Assembly (NCBI GenBank): GCA_029379385.1
Contig: CM055606.1
Location: forward strand, 1,550,001 to 1,614,000
Direction of reading: 5' to 3'
From: Quillaja saponaria
Taxonomy: Eukaryota; Streptophyta; Magnoliopsida; Fabales; Quillajaceae
Length of the DNA: 64,000 bases
The position numbers and the translations under genes were made by a program. The notes under the pieces are model-generated. The model was not told where the DNA came from. It made no database searches and saw nothing but the letters and a program-made list of their open reading frames with translations. Position 1 is the stretch's first letter. The number at the start of each line of letters is the position of its first letter. Of the stretch, positions 38,701 through 53,700 are shown piece after piece.

Positions 38701-41700
38701 TTAGTTTTCAAAATTTCTTCTTGTCCTTGCCTTCGTGTAGGGTGGTTGAGATTATTTGCACATTCGTCAGAAACCTATCTCCAAATTCCACAAATGCTGG
38801 ACTGATGTCGCTGGGCGTCAATATTTTGGGGAAGATGTTGACTTGGTAATGGATAATTGTTTTTGCGGAATTTTCATGAATGCTTTCTCTGCTGATTATA
38901 GGGAATCTTGTCTTTGGTCACGAACAACTTATCTTATTAATTCGTTTTCCAATATTATGACAAAGCGTTAATTTCCTTCTTTTCCGTTTGGTGGTCCAGT
39001 TCCCCTTCCAATGTGTCTGCAGTTGCTCTGAAGGCAAATATATTTGATATTGCATCACAGACAAGTATCTTCAGTGTACTCAGTGATGTATCCTCAAGGT
39101 ACAGCGCTTGGTCAACATGATGTGTGTGTGTGTGTGTGATGTATAAGCTATTATTTTTTATGCAAGTGTATGGAATCAAATGCGTAGTTGTTTTCCTAGA
39201 TAACTTGGTTACTTCCGTTGTCGTCTGGTGCTATCATGTTTTTCTCCCTCCCTCCAAACCCTCCCTCCAAACCCTTCGTTATGGATCTTTTTCTCTTTTC
39301 TCCTGGTATATCATGACCTACTGACTTCCCACTATAAATATGTATTGTTATATGAGGGCTGTACATCAAACAAATGATGATTGAATTGAACAGTTCGCTA
39401 AATGTTCCTTTGAATCCTAATTGATTGATCATTTAAGTTTAATCAAATGACTTTTGTAGTTTTTTTATTTGTTTAATACTTTAATTAACAAATCAAATTC
39501 TGTGATACAAATCTACGATTCTTTTGGTTGTCAAACTATTCAATTAAATTTAAGTTTTTTTATTTGTTTAATACTTTAATTAATAAATCAAATTCTGTGA
39601 TACAAATCTACGATTCTTTTGGTTGTCAAACTATTCAATTAAATTTATCTTTAATTTTTAAACATATTTATATGTTATTACATTAGTGAATATATACTTG
39701 CAAGCATAATATATATATATATGTATGTATGTATGTGTATTCTTTTGTACAACATATATACACTTGAACACATAAACTGAAACCAGTGACCCAAATTTTT
39801 TAAATGGAAAAAAAAAATATATAGAATGTGTCAGTTTCTATATTGCAAATATGAAAACTTGTTAAACAAAAAATTATTAAATATTTAAATCAAATTCAAA
39901 TAGCAACATATCATAAGAAATCAAATTAGAGCAAATAACACCTTAGTATTCTATTTGATTTGTTCCATATTCAGCCCTAGTTATATCATGTCAAGTTTAT
40001 TCTACTAATTCTCTCCTTTCCAGTGGATCATGGTTATTTTCAGGTAAACTGGCAAAGATGCTTTTAGTTGACTGTGAGCAAAATAATAATGACTGTCCCT
40101 TGGCAGTAGCAGGTATACCTAGTTTTCTATTTCATGCATTTTTGTCAGCATATTCTTACCTGACACATTTTAGATTTGCTAACCATTGTATGCGTGTGTG
40201 CACTTTCATGTTTGTCTGGAATTTTCTTTTGGAAGTTCATTAAATCTCATATTCTTTACTTTCTATAGAAAAAGAGGTTTTATTAAGGATAGAAGAAAGT
40301 GCATAATTGAGGATAAGAAATCTTCTTAATTTGTTTTTTTACGTAGGCAGCTCTATTTATGCTCAATTCTCAAAAAACATTCAGTAGATGAACACTCTAA
40401 CTAAAACAGTAGTATGCGTAGTTAGGATGTCCCTGACGATCTTTGACCCCTTAATTATAGCTGATTGTAGTTTCTGTAATTCTCTTTCAACATGTGTCTT
40501 CTTTCTATTCAAAGGAGTTGAAGAAATAGTTACCTTAACCTGTTTACTAGCAGAACTTACTAATTTTAGGCCTAAAGAGTCCAAAAGTGATTGAGAACCA
40601 TGATTGTCAATCACACAATTTAGAGGTTGTAAAGGCATAATGTCATCGTGAGGATAGGAAGGATACCACGGTTATGAGTAATAAGTCCTCCTCCCTTCCC
40701 TTTCTAAAATGCCTTCATGATCAGAGCACGAAGTATTTCAAGTAAGCTAATTTTGATCGAATTAGGATCGCCTGAGGGCCGAGTTCCGTTTGCCATACAT
40801 AGTATCCGAAGAAGCACTTAAATTCTCAATATCTGCTTGTTGTGTGAAAACTTGACATTCTTGCATATTATTATTATTGTTGAATATAAGAATAATGTAT
40901 ATTAAGATGATTTTCAATATACAAGAGGGAGCCTCTATTTATAGGCTAAAGTATTTAACATAATATAGTGAACCTTGACTAAATATCAACCAAATACGTA
41001 ATAGAAATTACACATAAATAAGAAAACTATAAATAAGGAAGGAAACTATAAATAAGGAAATTTGACCCACTAATTAAGCTGCCTATATTTGCACTCTAAT
41101 ACTCTCCCTCAAGCTGGAGCATAAAGATTATATGTTCCAAGCTTGTTGCATAGATATCGCAATCGGTTTCCTGTTAAAGATTTTGTTAATAAGTCTGCTA
41201 ACTGATCTTCTGATTTTGTATATGTGGTCTTGATTGTATTATCCATAAGCTTCTCACGAACGAAATGACAGTCAACTTTTATATGTTTTGTTCGTTCATG
41301 AAAGACTGGATTTGATGCAATATGTAATGCAGCTTGATTATCACATACTAACTCCATAGGCTGTGAGTGCTGAAATCCAAGTTCGTCTAATAGATTTTTC
41401 AGCCAAACTAACTCAGCAGTGGTATGAGTCATGACCCTATATTCAGATTCAGCACTAGATCTTGCAACAACAGTCTGCTTTTTACTTTTCCATGAAACAA
41501 GATTTTCACCCAGAAATATACAGTATCCTGTAGTAGATCTTCTGTCAAATTGAGAGCTTGCCCAATCAGTATCGCTATAATCTTGAACTGGAGTAGAATT
41601 ATGTTTATGGACTAATGTATGAACACGACCATGTCCTCGAACTAGAGTGTGTCATGATTCTTATATAATAATCCCTTTCCGGGTGCAGTTTTAAGGTATC

Positions 41701-44700
41701 TTAGGATACGAATAACAGCATTCCAATGAGATGTTCGAGGTTGAGAAAGAAATTGGCTAACAATACTAGTTGCAAAAAGCAATATCTGGTCTAGTGACTG
41801 TGAAATAATTCAGCTTACCAACAAGACGTCTATATTGCTCAGGATTAGTCAGTAGCTCCCCCTCATCTGGTACAAGTTTAGTGTTGGGATCCATAGGAGT
41901 ATCTACAGGTTTGGAATCTAACATACCTATATCACTTAAGACATCCAGACAATACTTTCTTTGAGAAAGACAAATACTCAATTGTGATCTTGCAACCTCA
42001 ATGCCCAAGAAGTATTTTAGTTGTCCTAAGTCTTTAGTTTGAAACTTAGACTGTAAGAATGATTTCAATTGTTGAATCCCATGATTATCATCACCTGTAA
42101 TCACAATATCATCCACATATACAATTAAAAGAATTCTACTATTAGGTGTATGTTTATAGAAAACTGAGTGATCAACAGTACACCTCTGAAGGCCAAAACT
42201 AAGAACTACTTCACTGAATCTACCAAACCAAGCTCTAGGAGATTGCTTTAAGCCATATAAAGACTTTTTCAATCGACACACCATACCGGACTCCCCCTGA
42301 GCAACAAAACTAGGTGGTTGTTCCATAAAGACTTCTTCATCAAGGTCACCATGTAAGAAAGCATTTTTTATGTCCAATTGATAGAGTGGCCAATCAAAAA
42401 TAGCAGCTAGAAATATAAATACCCTGACAGATGTAATTTTAGCTACGAGAGAGAAAGTTTCTGAATAATCCACACCATAGACCTGAGTGTAGCATTTTGC
42501 TACCAATCTAGCCTTTAAGCGATCAACAGAACCATCAGGATGAACTTTTATGGTGTATACCCATTTACAGCCAACAATGGATTTTCCAGAAGGTAAAGAG
42601 ACCAGTTCCCAAGTACCATTAGTATGTAAGGCGTTCATTTCATCAATCATGTCCTGCCGCCACCCGGGATGAGCAAGAGCATCACTGGTGGACTTTGGAA
42701 CAGAAATAGAAGACAAAGAGGAGACAAATGCATAATAAGGTGAAGATAAACGATGATAACTCAAAAAAGTATAAATAAGATAAGGATTACGAGTTGAACG
42801 AGTACCTCTTCGTAAAATAGGTGGTGAAGCAGGATCCTAGGCACGGGAAGGTGTTGGGACAGAAGATGAGTCATCAGGTACATCAACAGTGTCTGCTAGA
42901 AGATCAGGTAGTGGTGAAGATGATACATAGTCATTTGGTCCAAGATAAAGAACTGGAAAAGCCTCAGAGATAGAAGGTGACTCGGGAATAGTCGAGGAAA
43001 AGAATGAAGATTCCTCAAAAAATGTAACATCAGCGAAGATAAAGTAACAATTCTTATAATAGAGTGCGAGCTGTTTCAATTAAATATCTTTTTTTGCGCT
43101 CAACAACTCCATTTTGTTGAGGGGTGTGAGAACAAGATGATTGATGCAGCATACCTTGAGATGTCATAAAGTGCTGAAATGATGTAGAAAAATATTCATG
43201 TGCATTATCACTACGCAAAATACGAATAGAAACACCAAATTGTGTTTTAATTTCAGTACAAAACTGTTAGAATATAGAAAATAACTCAGAACGATTTTTC
43301 ATTAAAAATAACCACGTGCAACGAGAATAGTCATCAATAAAGGTTACGAAATACTGAAATCCTAAAGATGAACTAACACGACTAGGACCCCAAACATCAG
43401 TATGAACAAGATGAAAGGGAGACTCTGCTTTGGAAACGAAGCACGTGTGTGCTTGCCAAGCTGACACGGTTCACAATTTAAAGATGACAGAGATGACAAA
43501 CGAGAGACCATCTTTTGAAGCTTAGATAGACTAGGATGACCCCATCGACTGTGAATGAGAATATGTGATACATCTGTGGAGCAAGCCACTGAAGATGTAG
43601 GTAGTGTGGTAAGATGGTAGAGGCCCTGTGACTCACGCCCTGTGCCAATCGTTCGTCCCGTACGTCGGTCCTGTATAGTAAAAGAATCATCAATGAAAGT
43701 GACAGAACAATTGAGAGAACGAGTCAATTGACTAATAGAAATCAGACTGAATGAACATTCAGGGACATAAAACACAGATTCTAAAGGCAAAGAAGATAAT
43801 GGTGTAGCTTGACCTATACCTTTAGCAATGGTTGTGGAGCCATTAGCTATAGTGATAGTGGAAGGTGATGATGGATTACTAATACTAGAAAAAAGTTTGG
43901 GATTACCAGATATGTGATTAGAGGCACCAGAATCAAGAATCCAAGTGTCAGAAGGGGTCTGAGAAAGGCAAGCGACAGAATTACCAAGAGAAGATTGCTG
44001 GGTAGCTTGATACTTTAGGAACTAATCATATTCAGTAGCTGATAATAAGACATTAATATGCTTGTCTTTAGATTGGGAAACTTCAAGTGAATTGGCTGAT
44101 TGAACAATATTAGCTGTAATAATAACAGGGGATCTAGAAAACACAGAGGTAAAAGTACTAGGTTTTGATATACCGATTTCAGATTTTTCAGATGTAGACA
44201 TACCGATGAACAGTACCCCCGATGAACAATAATCGTACTGCTGGAATGAAACGCAGCAATAGAGAGACACGCTGGAATGAAACCCAACAATAGAGAGACA
44301 CGCTGGAATGAAACGCAGCAATAGAGAGACACGCTGGAAAGAAACACAGCTGAAAATAAAAATTAGGGTTTATTTTTTTTTTTTGCGAAAAATAAAAATT
44401 AGGGTTTTTTCTCCCTAAGCTCTGATACCATGTTGAATATAAGAATAATGTATATTCAGATGATTTTCAATATACAAGAGGGAGCCTCTATTTATAGGCT
44501 AAAGTATTTAACCTAACATAGTGAACCTAGACTAAATATCAACCAAATACGTAATAGAAATTACACAGAAATAAGAAAACTATAAATAAGGAAGAAAACT
44601 ATAAATAAGAAAATTTGACCCACTAATTAAGCTGTCTATATTTACACTGTAACAATTATCAATAGTCTAACTTGAGGAGAACCATCTAAATCTTCACAAT

Positions 44701-47700
44701 CCAAACTCACAAAAAAAGAGTCAGCCAAAGAAATATTACCATCTTGAATATCCTTGCAAGCAAGAAATTCAGTCTGTGATTGATCTCCTTCTGTATCAAA
44801 GTCGCAATCCAATTCATCATCCTCAACTAATAATCCCTGTACTTCTGTGTTGGCAAAATAATCATCTAAGTTGGACGAAATTGAATCTGCTTTTCTACAA
44901 CTTGAACTAGAATTACTCAAAATATTATTCAAGTTGGAAAAGACTCTTGAAACTTTGACTCATGAACATTTCGGTTCATGACAGGTTTCTCAACACTTTG
45001 TATTGGCTTATCTTCTTCTTCACACTAGAGACTTTGGAAATTGGTTGCTGCAAGTTATTGCCTAAACCTATATTCTGTGATTGAGATATAGCATTAAAAA
45101 TCAAGATTTCTGTACGGCTTCCAACTGCTTTCTTAACCCCAAATACTTTTTTTTTGTCCTCTTACCTTACTTTGGTGAATTATTATGAAATGATCCAGAC
45201 CCAAGCCTTGAAAATACCGAAGGACGGGCTTCTTGAGAAATAATAGGCCCAAGTCTTTTGCATGATTGTCTACTTCAAGTCTTCTTTTTTCACACAACCC
45301 CCTCCCCCACAAAAAAAAAAAAAAATAAAAAAAAATAGGTATATCTACTTGAGTTAGGATAGGCTTTGTTTTAACAAGATTCATTCTCTACCCCTCTTTC
45401 GCCCTTCATCCTGAAATGCTAAGTGCTAGTGTTAGTCGCAATGGATAGACCTCTAATCCTACAATGTTGGTTCTCTGAATCTACTGGTACTTTGCAATTG
45501 ACAAATGGGTTTACTGTTGCACTGTACTATAGCACTATACTACTACTTTTTCCTTTTCTGTTTTGTTCCTTTTCTCATTTTTGTCCTCTAGAAAGTGGCT
45601 TTCCTTTATCCTTTTCTTTGATCCCTTTACTAGTATTTATTGCACCATAGTAATATTGGAAGCATTCTTTCTTATAATATAGTTAGCAAATGAACTTCTA
45701 AATTGTATTTTAGGCCAACGAATAAAGATGTTTTGGTATCATTAGATTGTTTGAATCAGAAAAGTAATTTATCAAGGGAAAAAAGTACAAAACAGGAGGA
45801 CTAGGTATCCTCTTCAGCAACAAAAGCAGAAGCTCCCGTAGCTCAATTTATCTGTAAACTGTTTCTTTTATACTTTAATGGTTGTGCAGCTTTAATTATT
45901 TGTTAAGCTTATTGAGCCTATTTTATATCCTTATTGGTTCTATCTGCCTTTACTTCAAATTTTTTTATGTATTATGTATTCCCGCTATCCATTATTATGG
46001 CATGGTTTACACGTTGCAGTGCTGGACTTCACCATGCGGCTTGTGGCAACAAGGGTGGAGAACGATGCTGTCCTGGCTCTAATTGCTTTTTCCCTGCAGT
46101 ACGTTCTAGTTAATCATGGGTATTGGAAATACAAGGTCAAGCATATTCGTTGGAGAATAACATTGAAGGTATTTGATTTTAATATCTTTGTAGTAGCATG
46201 CTTTAGGAGTTATTTTGCATGTCCTGTATATTATGCTCAAATTTCAAAAATGTTGTTGTGCATTATCAATGTATTCAACTCATTCAAGTTCCTGAAAGTT
46301 CTTGTTTGAACAATATTTTGAAAAGATTTAATAAATTTAGACGCTAAGAAGTCCACTTGCCTGTACATGGTTTTACCTCAGTTTTTTGTAAACTTAGCCA
46401 TATGTTTCAATTAACTCATCAATAGGTTGAATTAATGGTGGAGATGGAATTGTTCTAGACAGGATAAAATGATTAATTTGTATTAACTTACTATTACAGG
46501 TGCTTGAAGTGATGAAGGAGTGCATTATATCAATGTCATCCTATGGAAAATTGGGTGAAGCCATCCATGATGTGTTATTTGGTGATTCTTCCATTCACAG
46601 CACACTCTTTCTAATTTGTTGTACTACTACACAAGCCTTAGAGGTGAGCCATGTTGAATCTCTTCTGGCTTATTCACTTATTGGTAACTGTCATGCTTTA
46701 TCCGTACTGATGCAAATCCATTTTTTTAACAGAAATTGTATGTTAGTCGCCTCTTTGAACTGGTGGAGATTGAAGGGTTACAGCGTGCAATAGCTTCTGG
46801 TTTAGATATTATTTTCATCATGCTCTCCAAATATCCAAAGGTATATATGAAAACGTGTATGCTGCAATTCTTCTACAAGTACTCCATTGAACATGAGGCT
46901 AGGCTCATTTTTCCCCCCACTTTTCAGAATACAAAAATCTAAGTTTAAGTTTACATTTTTGCAGGACTCATCATCCAGCCTTTCTGTATTTCACCAATCA
47001 GTGCTGTCATGTACAACCAAACCTGTCCCCGTTGTTACTGCTGTTATATCACTGATTTCTTACTTTCGAGATCCAGTATGAACATTAACCTCTATCCGAC
47101 TGGAAATTTGATGTCAGCTTTGCCACTAATTATTGTTCATATGCTCTCTCTTGAATGAAACATTTACACTAGATTCTTCTCATTCTTCATACTGTGTTTC
47201 TTGTGATCAATAAGTGAAACACTATTTTCTCTAGTGATGTCTCTTGCCTATTAAAGATATGCGGGATCAGTATGATAAAGAGTTTTTCAGTTGTTGGTCT
47301 ATGTTTGATCATGACAGTTACTTCAAAGAAACTGATGTGGGTCTCATGTAACAATTTTTTCTCAGGTCTCCTAATTGACATTCATGAACGGAAATGTATC
47401 TATTTCTATTTAATATTGGATTTGTTTGTGGATTATGTGCACATTCTTCTCTGTCCCGTGCATGCTTTTACAAATGTATGATAGATGTATGCATTACCAT
47501 GTTTCACATGCAACAATTCTGGATGCCCTTGCAGTTTCTAAAGTTCCATGTATTAGTGGATATGCTTGTCATTGTGTCAAATATCTTGTACCATTTGTTG
47601 CTTATTTTCTAAGTTTTAGGTGACCAAATTATGGTGTTTAAGAGTCACTAAGTTTACATGAGGAGGTGACTACGTACTTGTTATTTTGATAATAGAATTT

Positions 47701-50700
47701 CCTTTGACTTTGTGTACTTGTGTTTCCATTAACACATTGTCTCTGTTGACTACATATTGGTTGAACAATTCAGTTACCATACCTTTTCAATTAAGTTGCA
47801 CTTGAAGTTACTATGAGATACTACCTTTACCATTGACTTGCTCAAGCCGCATAACGTTCATACAGGCAATCCAAGTTGGTGCTGGTAGAGTTATTTCAAT
47901 GTTGTTTACTGTAGCAGGTTATCAAGAACAATATTTGTTTGGGAACACATGCTTTGCTTTGGATGATAAGCAGGTTTGCATTCCACATCTCATCCTATTC
48001 CTTAAATTCTTGCGTGCTTTCCTTTGAAGTGATTGATATAATTAATATGTTTAATTAAACACTGATTAACTACTTGGTGCTAGATTATGAATTTGAGGTG
48101 CTCTGTGAGATACATACTACTGGAGCAGTCAGCAAGGCATGAAGATCTTGTTGCTGCCATGGTCAATTTACTCACTTCTGCAGCGCGTTTTCAGGTTTAT
48201 TTCAATTTCGATAAACTGAAGATTTGGCTGTCACTTGTGGTACAGAAGATATGTGTTACATGCTCCAGTTCCACTCCTCTGGTTCTTTGCTTGTTCAGGA
48301 AACATATAGGTTTCTCCTAATAAAGTGTTTTCATTATAAATAGTACAAACAGTTGTTTTAGCAGTTTGCTAGTATCTCCTTGTTTGACCCTTTTTTACCC
48401 AACAAGTTAATCTAGATGGTACAAATTTCTGTGTATGATGCTAAAATCTTTGTAAAACTAGAATCTTGCTCCAGATGTTTATAGGCTTTGCAAGGTTAGT
48501 GTCTTGTTCCTGTATAGTATGTATGTGGACACACCTCTGTTAGCTATCAACAAATGATGGACCTTTTATTTATGAAACTCAACTTGGGATTAAATTTGTT
48601 CATAGTAACACTATGCTCTTGAATTTAATTTGGTATTTGTTTGACATCAGCCAATCTTTGTGTTAGATTGTTCTAGCCTTCCTTTTTCCACCTAATTAAC
48701 GTTTCCTTTTGCAGCCTGCATTTCTTGTTGCAATATTTTCTTCAGAAGAGAATGTTGATGTCCAGTTGAGTATTACTGGTGATATGACACATCCAAAAGA
48801 TGAAGCTTCCTTTGGGCCATTCTTCTCAAAGAAATCTAACCTGGTTCATGCAGTTCTGTATTATGTTGAAAGAGCAGATGATCTGATCAGAAGGTATATT
48901 TTCCTGAAAGGATGCTTATTTTGGTTTCTATGACATTTCGTCCCTATAATTTGTTCTTTAAAGTTTTAAAAAGCTTTTTGTGGTGTGCTTGCTAGTGACT
49001 TATTGCTAAATATGTAATAATGCTTTGGCTTATCAATTTTTATTATCTCAGCAATCCTCACATACTGCTCAGAGTACTTCACTTCATGAATGCCTTATGG
49101 CAAGGGGCTGCTGAATATGCAAGTCTATTGGAATCATTGAAACGCTCCAGGAATTTTTGGAAACAACTATCCAATGCAATCTCTCTAACTGCTAGCAGCA
49201 AAGCTCCTTCACTGGATAATCTGTCTGAGAAGGAGACTCTACACTTTGCATACAGTTATAAATGCCAGTCTGCCATACTAAGAATCATGGCATATGACCT
49301 GTTTTTGAAGAAAAAATTGTTGCCTGCAGAGTCAGTTGTAAAGGATGCGGCTCAATCAAAGGACAAGTTAGATCATGCTCCAGGAAGTGAAAAATCCAGA
49401 GCTACATTTGTATATGATCTGAAGGATATGTTGTCATCTTGGTGCAAAGACTCTGTTTTAGAGAACCTGATGAAATCATATGCTTCTGGTGAATATGACA
49501 ATAGAATATTTTATCACGCGAAGGTGAGATTTACTCCTTCAATTGTTTATTTTTATGTGTACAGGTGCATAAATGTTTAGAAGAGGTGGAAAAGGTTAAT
49601 TGTAAGAGGGGGGGGGGGGGACCAGGGACGGGGTGTTGGTGGGAAGGTTTCTTTGTCAGTTGTTTATGTGCTTTTGAAAGAGGTGGAGGGGAGCATCATG
49701 GCATGTGATCTTACAATTGAGTTTCAATGGTAAATGAACAACCAATGAGTGAAAGCTTCTCTTTGTGATGTTTTGAATATTTGGCTGGGTGCAACTTTAC
49801 AGGTTGCTGTCAGTTTATTCAGTGTGCATGTGATGGAGAGATTAGCAACTGGCGATTCTGGAAGTTTGTCGGCATCGTTAGTTCAGAAGATTCATGTCAT
49901 GTCAAAAAAGGTGTTACCGTGTCTGTTATAATATGCATATATTTCTTGTTACGTTTTATATAATGTATTGGACTACAACTAGAATCGTATTTTTCTATAT
50001 AAGGGATCTTTCTAGTAGGGTGGAATTCAAATCGAATAGTTTGGAATAGTGCACTATTCAAATTCGAATTTCAGTACTCGAATTCGAATATTTAGGGGTA
50101 TTTTGGTAAAAAAATCAGAAAAATAATATTTATTTCAAATAATAATTTGAATTTGAATAGTAAAATCCGAATCAGAATTATTTGGTTTGGATGCCACCCC
50201 TGGCTTTTTAGAGGCAAGGCCAGCTTATATTATTGTTTATTGTCAAAACTTCTGATTTGCATTTTGAAGTTTTCATTCCAGTGACACATCTCAGTGTTTT
50301 GGCAACGTTATGCTGATTCGTCATAATATTTTCTGTTTTCAGCTGAGGAATCACCCGGCTTTTTCTGAATTGTTGGCTCACTATTCGCAGCGTGGTTACA
50401 GGTTAAGTGCATGTGTGCTAAAGAAGGCACTTGTATATCCTCACTTACTATCAATACACTATTGACATTTAAAAAAGTTGGCAACATCAATGTAAAAGAC
50501 AACTCATGTAGTTTACAGAATCCAGATAATTGTCTAATGCTGCTGCTTTATGGATATTAAACAGTATGACAAATTGAGAGACCCTTTTCAACTTTTTGTA
50601 GTGGGATGGGGAAGAAGGGCAAGGGTCCACAAATGAAATCCTCAAATATACTTTTCCTAAACATGTGTTCACTTCATCAATTTTTAACATGAATAGATGT

Positions 50701-53700
50701 ATTCCCATTTCTGATGTGCACTAATTATGTCCTTGTCTTTGATTTACACAGCGAAGGGAAGGAACTAGATAAATTAATACTGAGTGATATCTATTATCAT
50801 TTAAAAGGAGAGCTTGAAAGCCGAAAAATTGGTCCGGGACCATTTAAGGAATTATGTCAATACCTAGTTGAATCAAACTTTTTGGGAACCTATGGACAGA
50901 GAAACAATGATGAAATTCCTGGAGATGCCAAAGATGTCTACTCTTTTGATCTTGTACAGATGCGAGCTGATTTGGGAATAGACATGTGGGATTGCTCCGA
51001 GTGGAAGGCATCAAAGGAAATTGCAGAAACCATGTTGCAGTGCGTCCAGGATGCAAATTTAGTAATGTTGCTTGCAAGATCAAAGCTCTCTGCATTGAAA
51101 TCATTAATCACCGTGTTAGCTGTCTACAATTCTGATGTGAGAATTCAGTATTCTAATTGGTTTCTTCTCTTTTTGTTAAAAGTTAAAATGTTTTGATGTT
51201 TCTCCATGTGGAAGCCTTTGCTGTGTTTCTTCATGTTAGCCTTCTACAATGTTGATGTTAGAATCCTTATAATTGGATTGGTTGTGATGAGTTACAGATA
51301 TTGGCAGCCTCCTTTGCATTAAAAATTTGTTGTTCTAATGAAGGCATGTGCTAAGCTGTAGTGTCTAGGGATATTTGACATCCACTATTAAAATGATAAA
51401 ATTGTTAGTAAGACAGAAAGTAAATAGATGTGGGATAAGTAAGCATAAAAAAGATTACATTGGTTTTCATAAGGAAAAATTCATTTATAATTTATAATAA
51501 TTATAAATTTTGCTTCTACCAATCTTTGGCCCCTCCCCCACCAAGTGAAATTGAAAAAAAAATAGAAAAAAGAAAAAAAGAAAGGGATCATTGCGGGTGG
51601 TATCTGTTGCTTCTAATTGACTAACTTTTTGTGTTTGATGCTTTTGCAGTCACTGGGTAAGAATACTGCTGGAGGGAAGATCCCGGATCAACTTGTTTTC
51701 ACTTGCATAGATCATATATGCCAGTGTTTCTTGGCAACTGTTGAATCATTGGCACCTTTTCTTGATGCCTCTGAAGATATCCTTGATTTTCTTGCAGCCC
51801 AAACAGAGTTACTTCTCCAACTAACACGATCTGTGCGTGAAAGTCTTTCCTTAGCTGTTTCTGTGCTTGTTCTAAAAAGTGTAGCTTCTGGCCTTAAAGT
51901 GTTGACTGATTTTGGGCAATCAGTTAGTGGGATTACTGTAACAATCAAGCTATTACTCACATTGCTTCTCTCAGTACTGGAGTCCAATTGCCTTGGTTCA
52001 TATTTGGACAACGCAACAAATAAGAAATCTTTTGAGGACTTGGCTAAGGTTTCGAATGAGACTGTAAGCCTGCTACCCATTCTCTGCAACTGCATTGATG
52101 CTGCAGGGTATGGGGTGCTGTCCCTGACAGCTGTGGACTTGATACTGAGGGATTTCTTGACACCTAATACTTGGTTCCGAATCATTCAGGATCTTGTCCC
52201 ACTTCAGCATGTCATTCTGAAACTTCATGATAAAAGTTCTCTTGCTTCCATTCAGACAACAATGAAGTTCTTCTTGACCCTTGCACGGGTAAAAGGAGGC
52301 GCTGAGATGCTTTTTAATTCTGGTTTCTTGTCATCTCTTAAAGTGTTGTTTGCTGAATACGGTAGTAGACCTTTCTCAAGAGTTAATGATGAGCGCGTCT
52401 CCAATTTGCATGAAGAAACTGAAAAGCCTCAAAGCATATGGGGACTTGGGTTGGCAGTTGTTACAGCTATGGTTCAATCCTTGGCAGACAGTTCTTATTG
52501 CATTGACATTGTGGACAATATGATACAGTACTTATTTTCAGAAAAATCTTATCTTATTTCTTATTATCTGAATGCACCAGACTTTCCTTCTGATGACCAT
52601 GACAAGAAAAGACCTCGTACTCAGAAGTCACAGACTTCATTCACTACTCTTAAGGACACTGAAAATACTCTAATGCTTATGTGTGAGCTAGCAAAACATT
52701 GGAATTCATGGGTCAAGGCGATGAAAGAAATGGATACACAGCTAAGAGAGAAATGTATTCATCTTTTAGCCTTTATTAGCCGGGGTGCTCACCACCTTGG
52801 AGAATCTTCAAGCAGGAACACTCCTCTATTATGTCCTCCTACTCTTAAAGAGGAATTTGATGACTATGGGAAACCCTCATTTATTGACAGCAAAAATGGA
52901 TGGTTTGCTATTTCTCAGTTTGGATGTGTGTCAAAACTGAGTTCCCCAGCTACCTCAACTGCCTTAATAATCAATGGTCAAGCTACTAAAAGTAGTGATT
53001 CCATTCCAAAAACATACTTCTCTGACAGAATTGCTGAGCAGATCTATAGAATTTCATTTCTTCTTTTAAAGTTTCTCTGTTTACAAGCTGAGGGTGCTGC
53101 CAAAAGGGCAGAGGAGGTTGGGTTTGTTGATCTTGCTCATTTTCCTGAGCTTCCAATGCCAGAAATCTTGCATGGCCTGCAGGTATAGTGAAAACTAACA
53201 TATTCACACCTTCTTTAGAAAAACTTTTTATTTGCATTTATAAAATGATGTTAAAGTTCTGTCGTTTTGTTTTTAAACTTCCGTTCCTTACCATTTGTTG
53301 GAATTCTTTCCTCGAAGCAAATATCTGAGTGTTGTGGAACACTTGATATGCGTAGAAGGCAACTAAAATTCTTCTTTTACTTGTATGTCGGATGCAGGAT
53401 CAAGCAATTGCAATTGTTACTGAGCTTTGTGAGGCTAACAAAACAAAGATTCCTCCTGAAACTCAGAATGTATGTTTATTACTGTTGGAAGTATTGGAAA
53501 TGGCTTTGCACTTGGAACTCTGTGTTCTACAGATTTGTGGCATACGACCTGTTCTGGGACGTGTTGAGGATTTTTCAAAGGAAATCAAATCTTTGTTTAA
53601 CGGTAATAAATTTTCATCCTTTCATGAAACATCTACATCTATTTTTCTCTTGTTATTTTTTAAATGGATGAAAAACTAATTATTGTTGGGTTTTTGTGGC

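Larger units (their letters stand above)
40878..44654 (-). mobile_element. Ty1/Copia LTR retrotransposon, full length but defective, in NUP188 intron 18
   Basis: Two 224-bp LTRs (40878-41101 and 44431-44654) start TGTTGAATAT; the right one ends in CA while the left ends TA. A 5-bp target duplication ATTAT flanks the element (40873-40877 and 44655-44659). On the minus strand the initiator-Met primer site TGGTATCAGAGC follows the right (5') LTR and a purine tract precedes the left (3') LTR. Order on the minus strand is gag leftover, protease motif (DSGAS), GAG-pre-integrase, integrase, reverse transcriptase, RNase H: Copia order. Most of gag is absent and pol is frameshifted, so the copy is inactive. 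By eye the LTRs differ at about 11 of 224 sites. Antisense to NUP188. Confidence 0.95.

Noticed and set aside
51712..52185. Minus-strand 157-codon open frame opposite NUP188 exon 30
   Set aside because: Shadow of a long coding exon on the plus strand; no recognisable domain.
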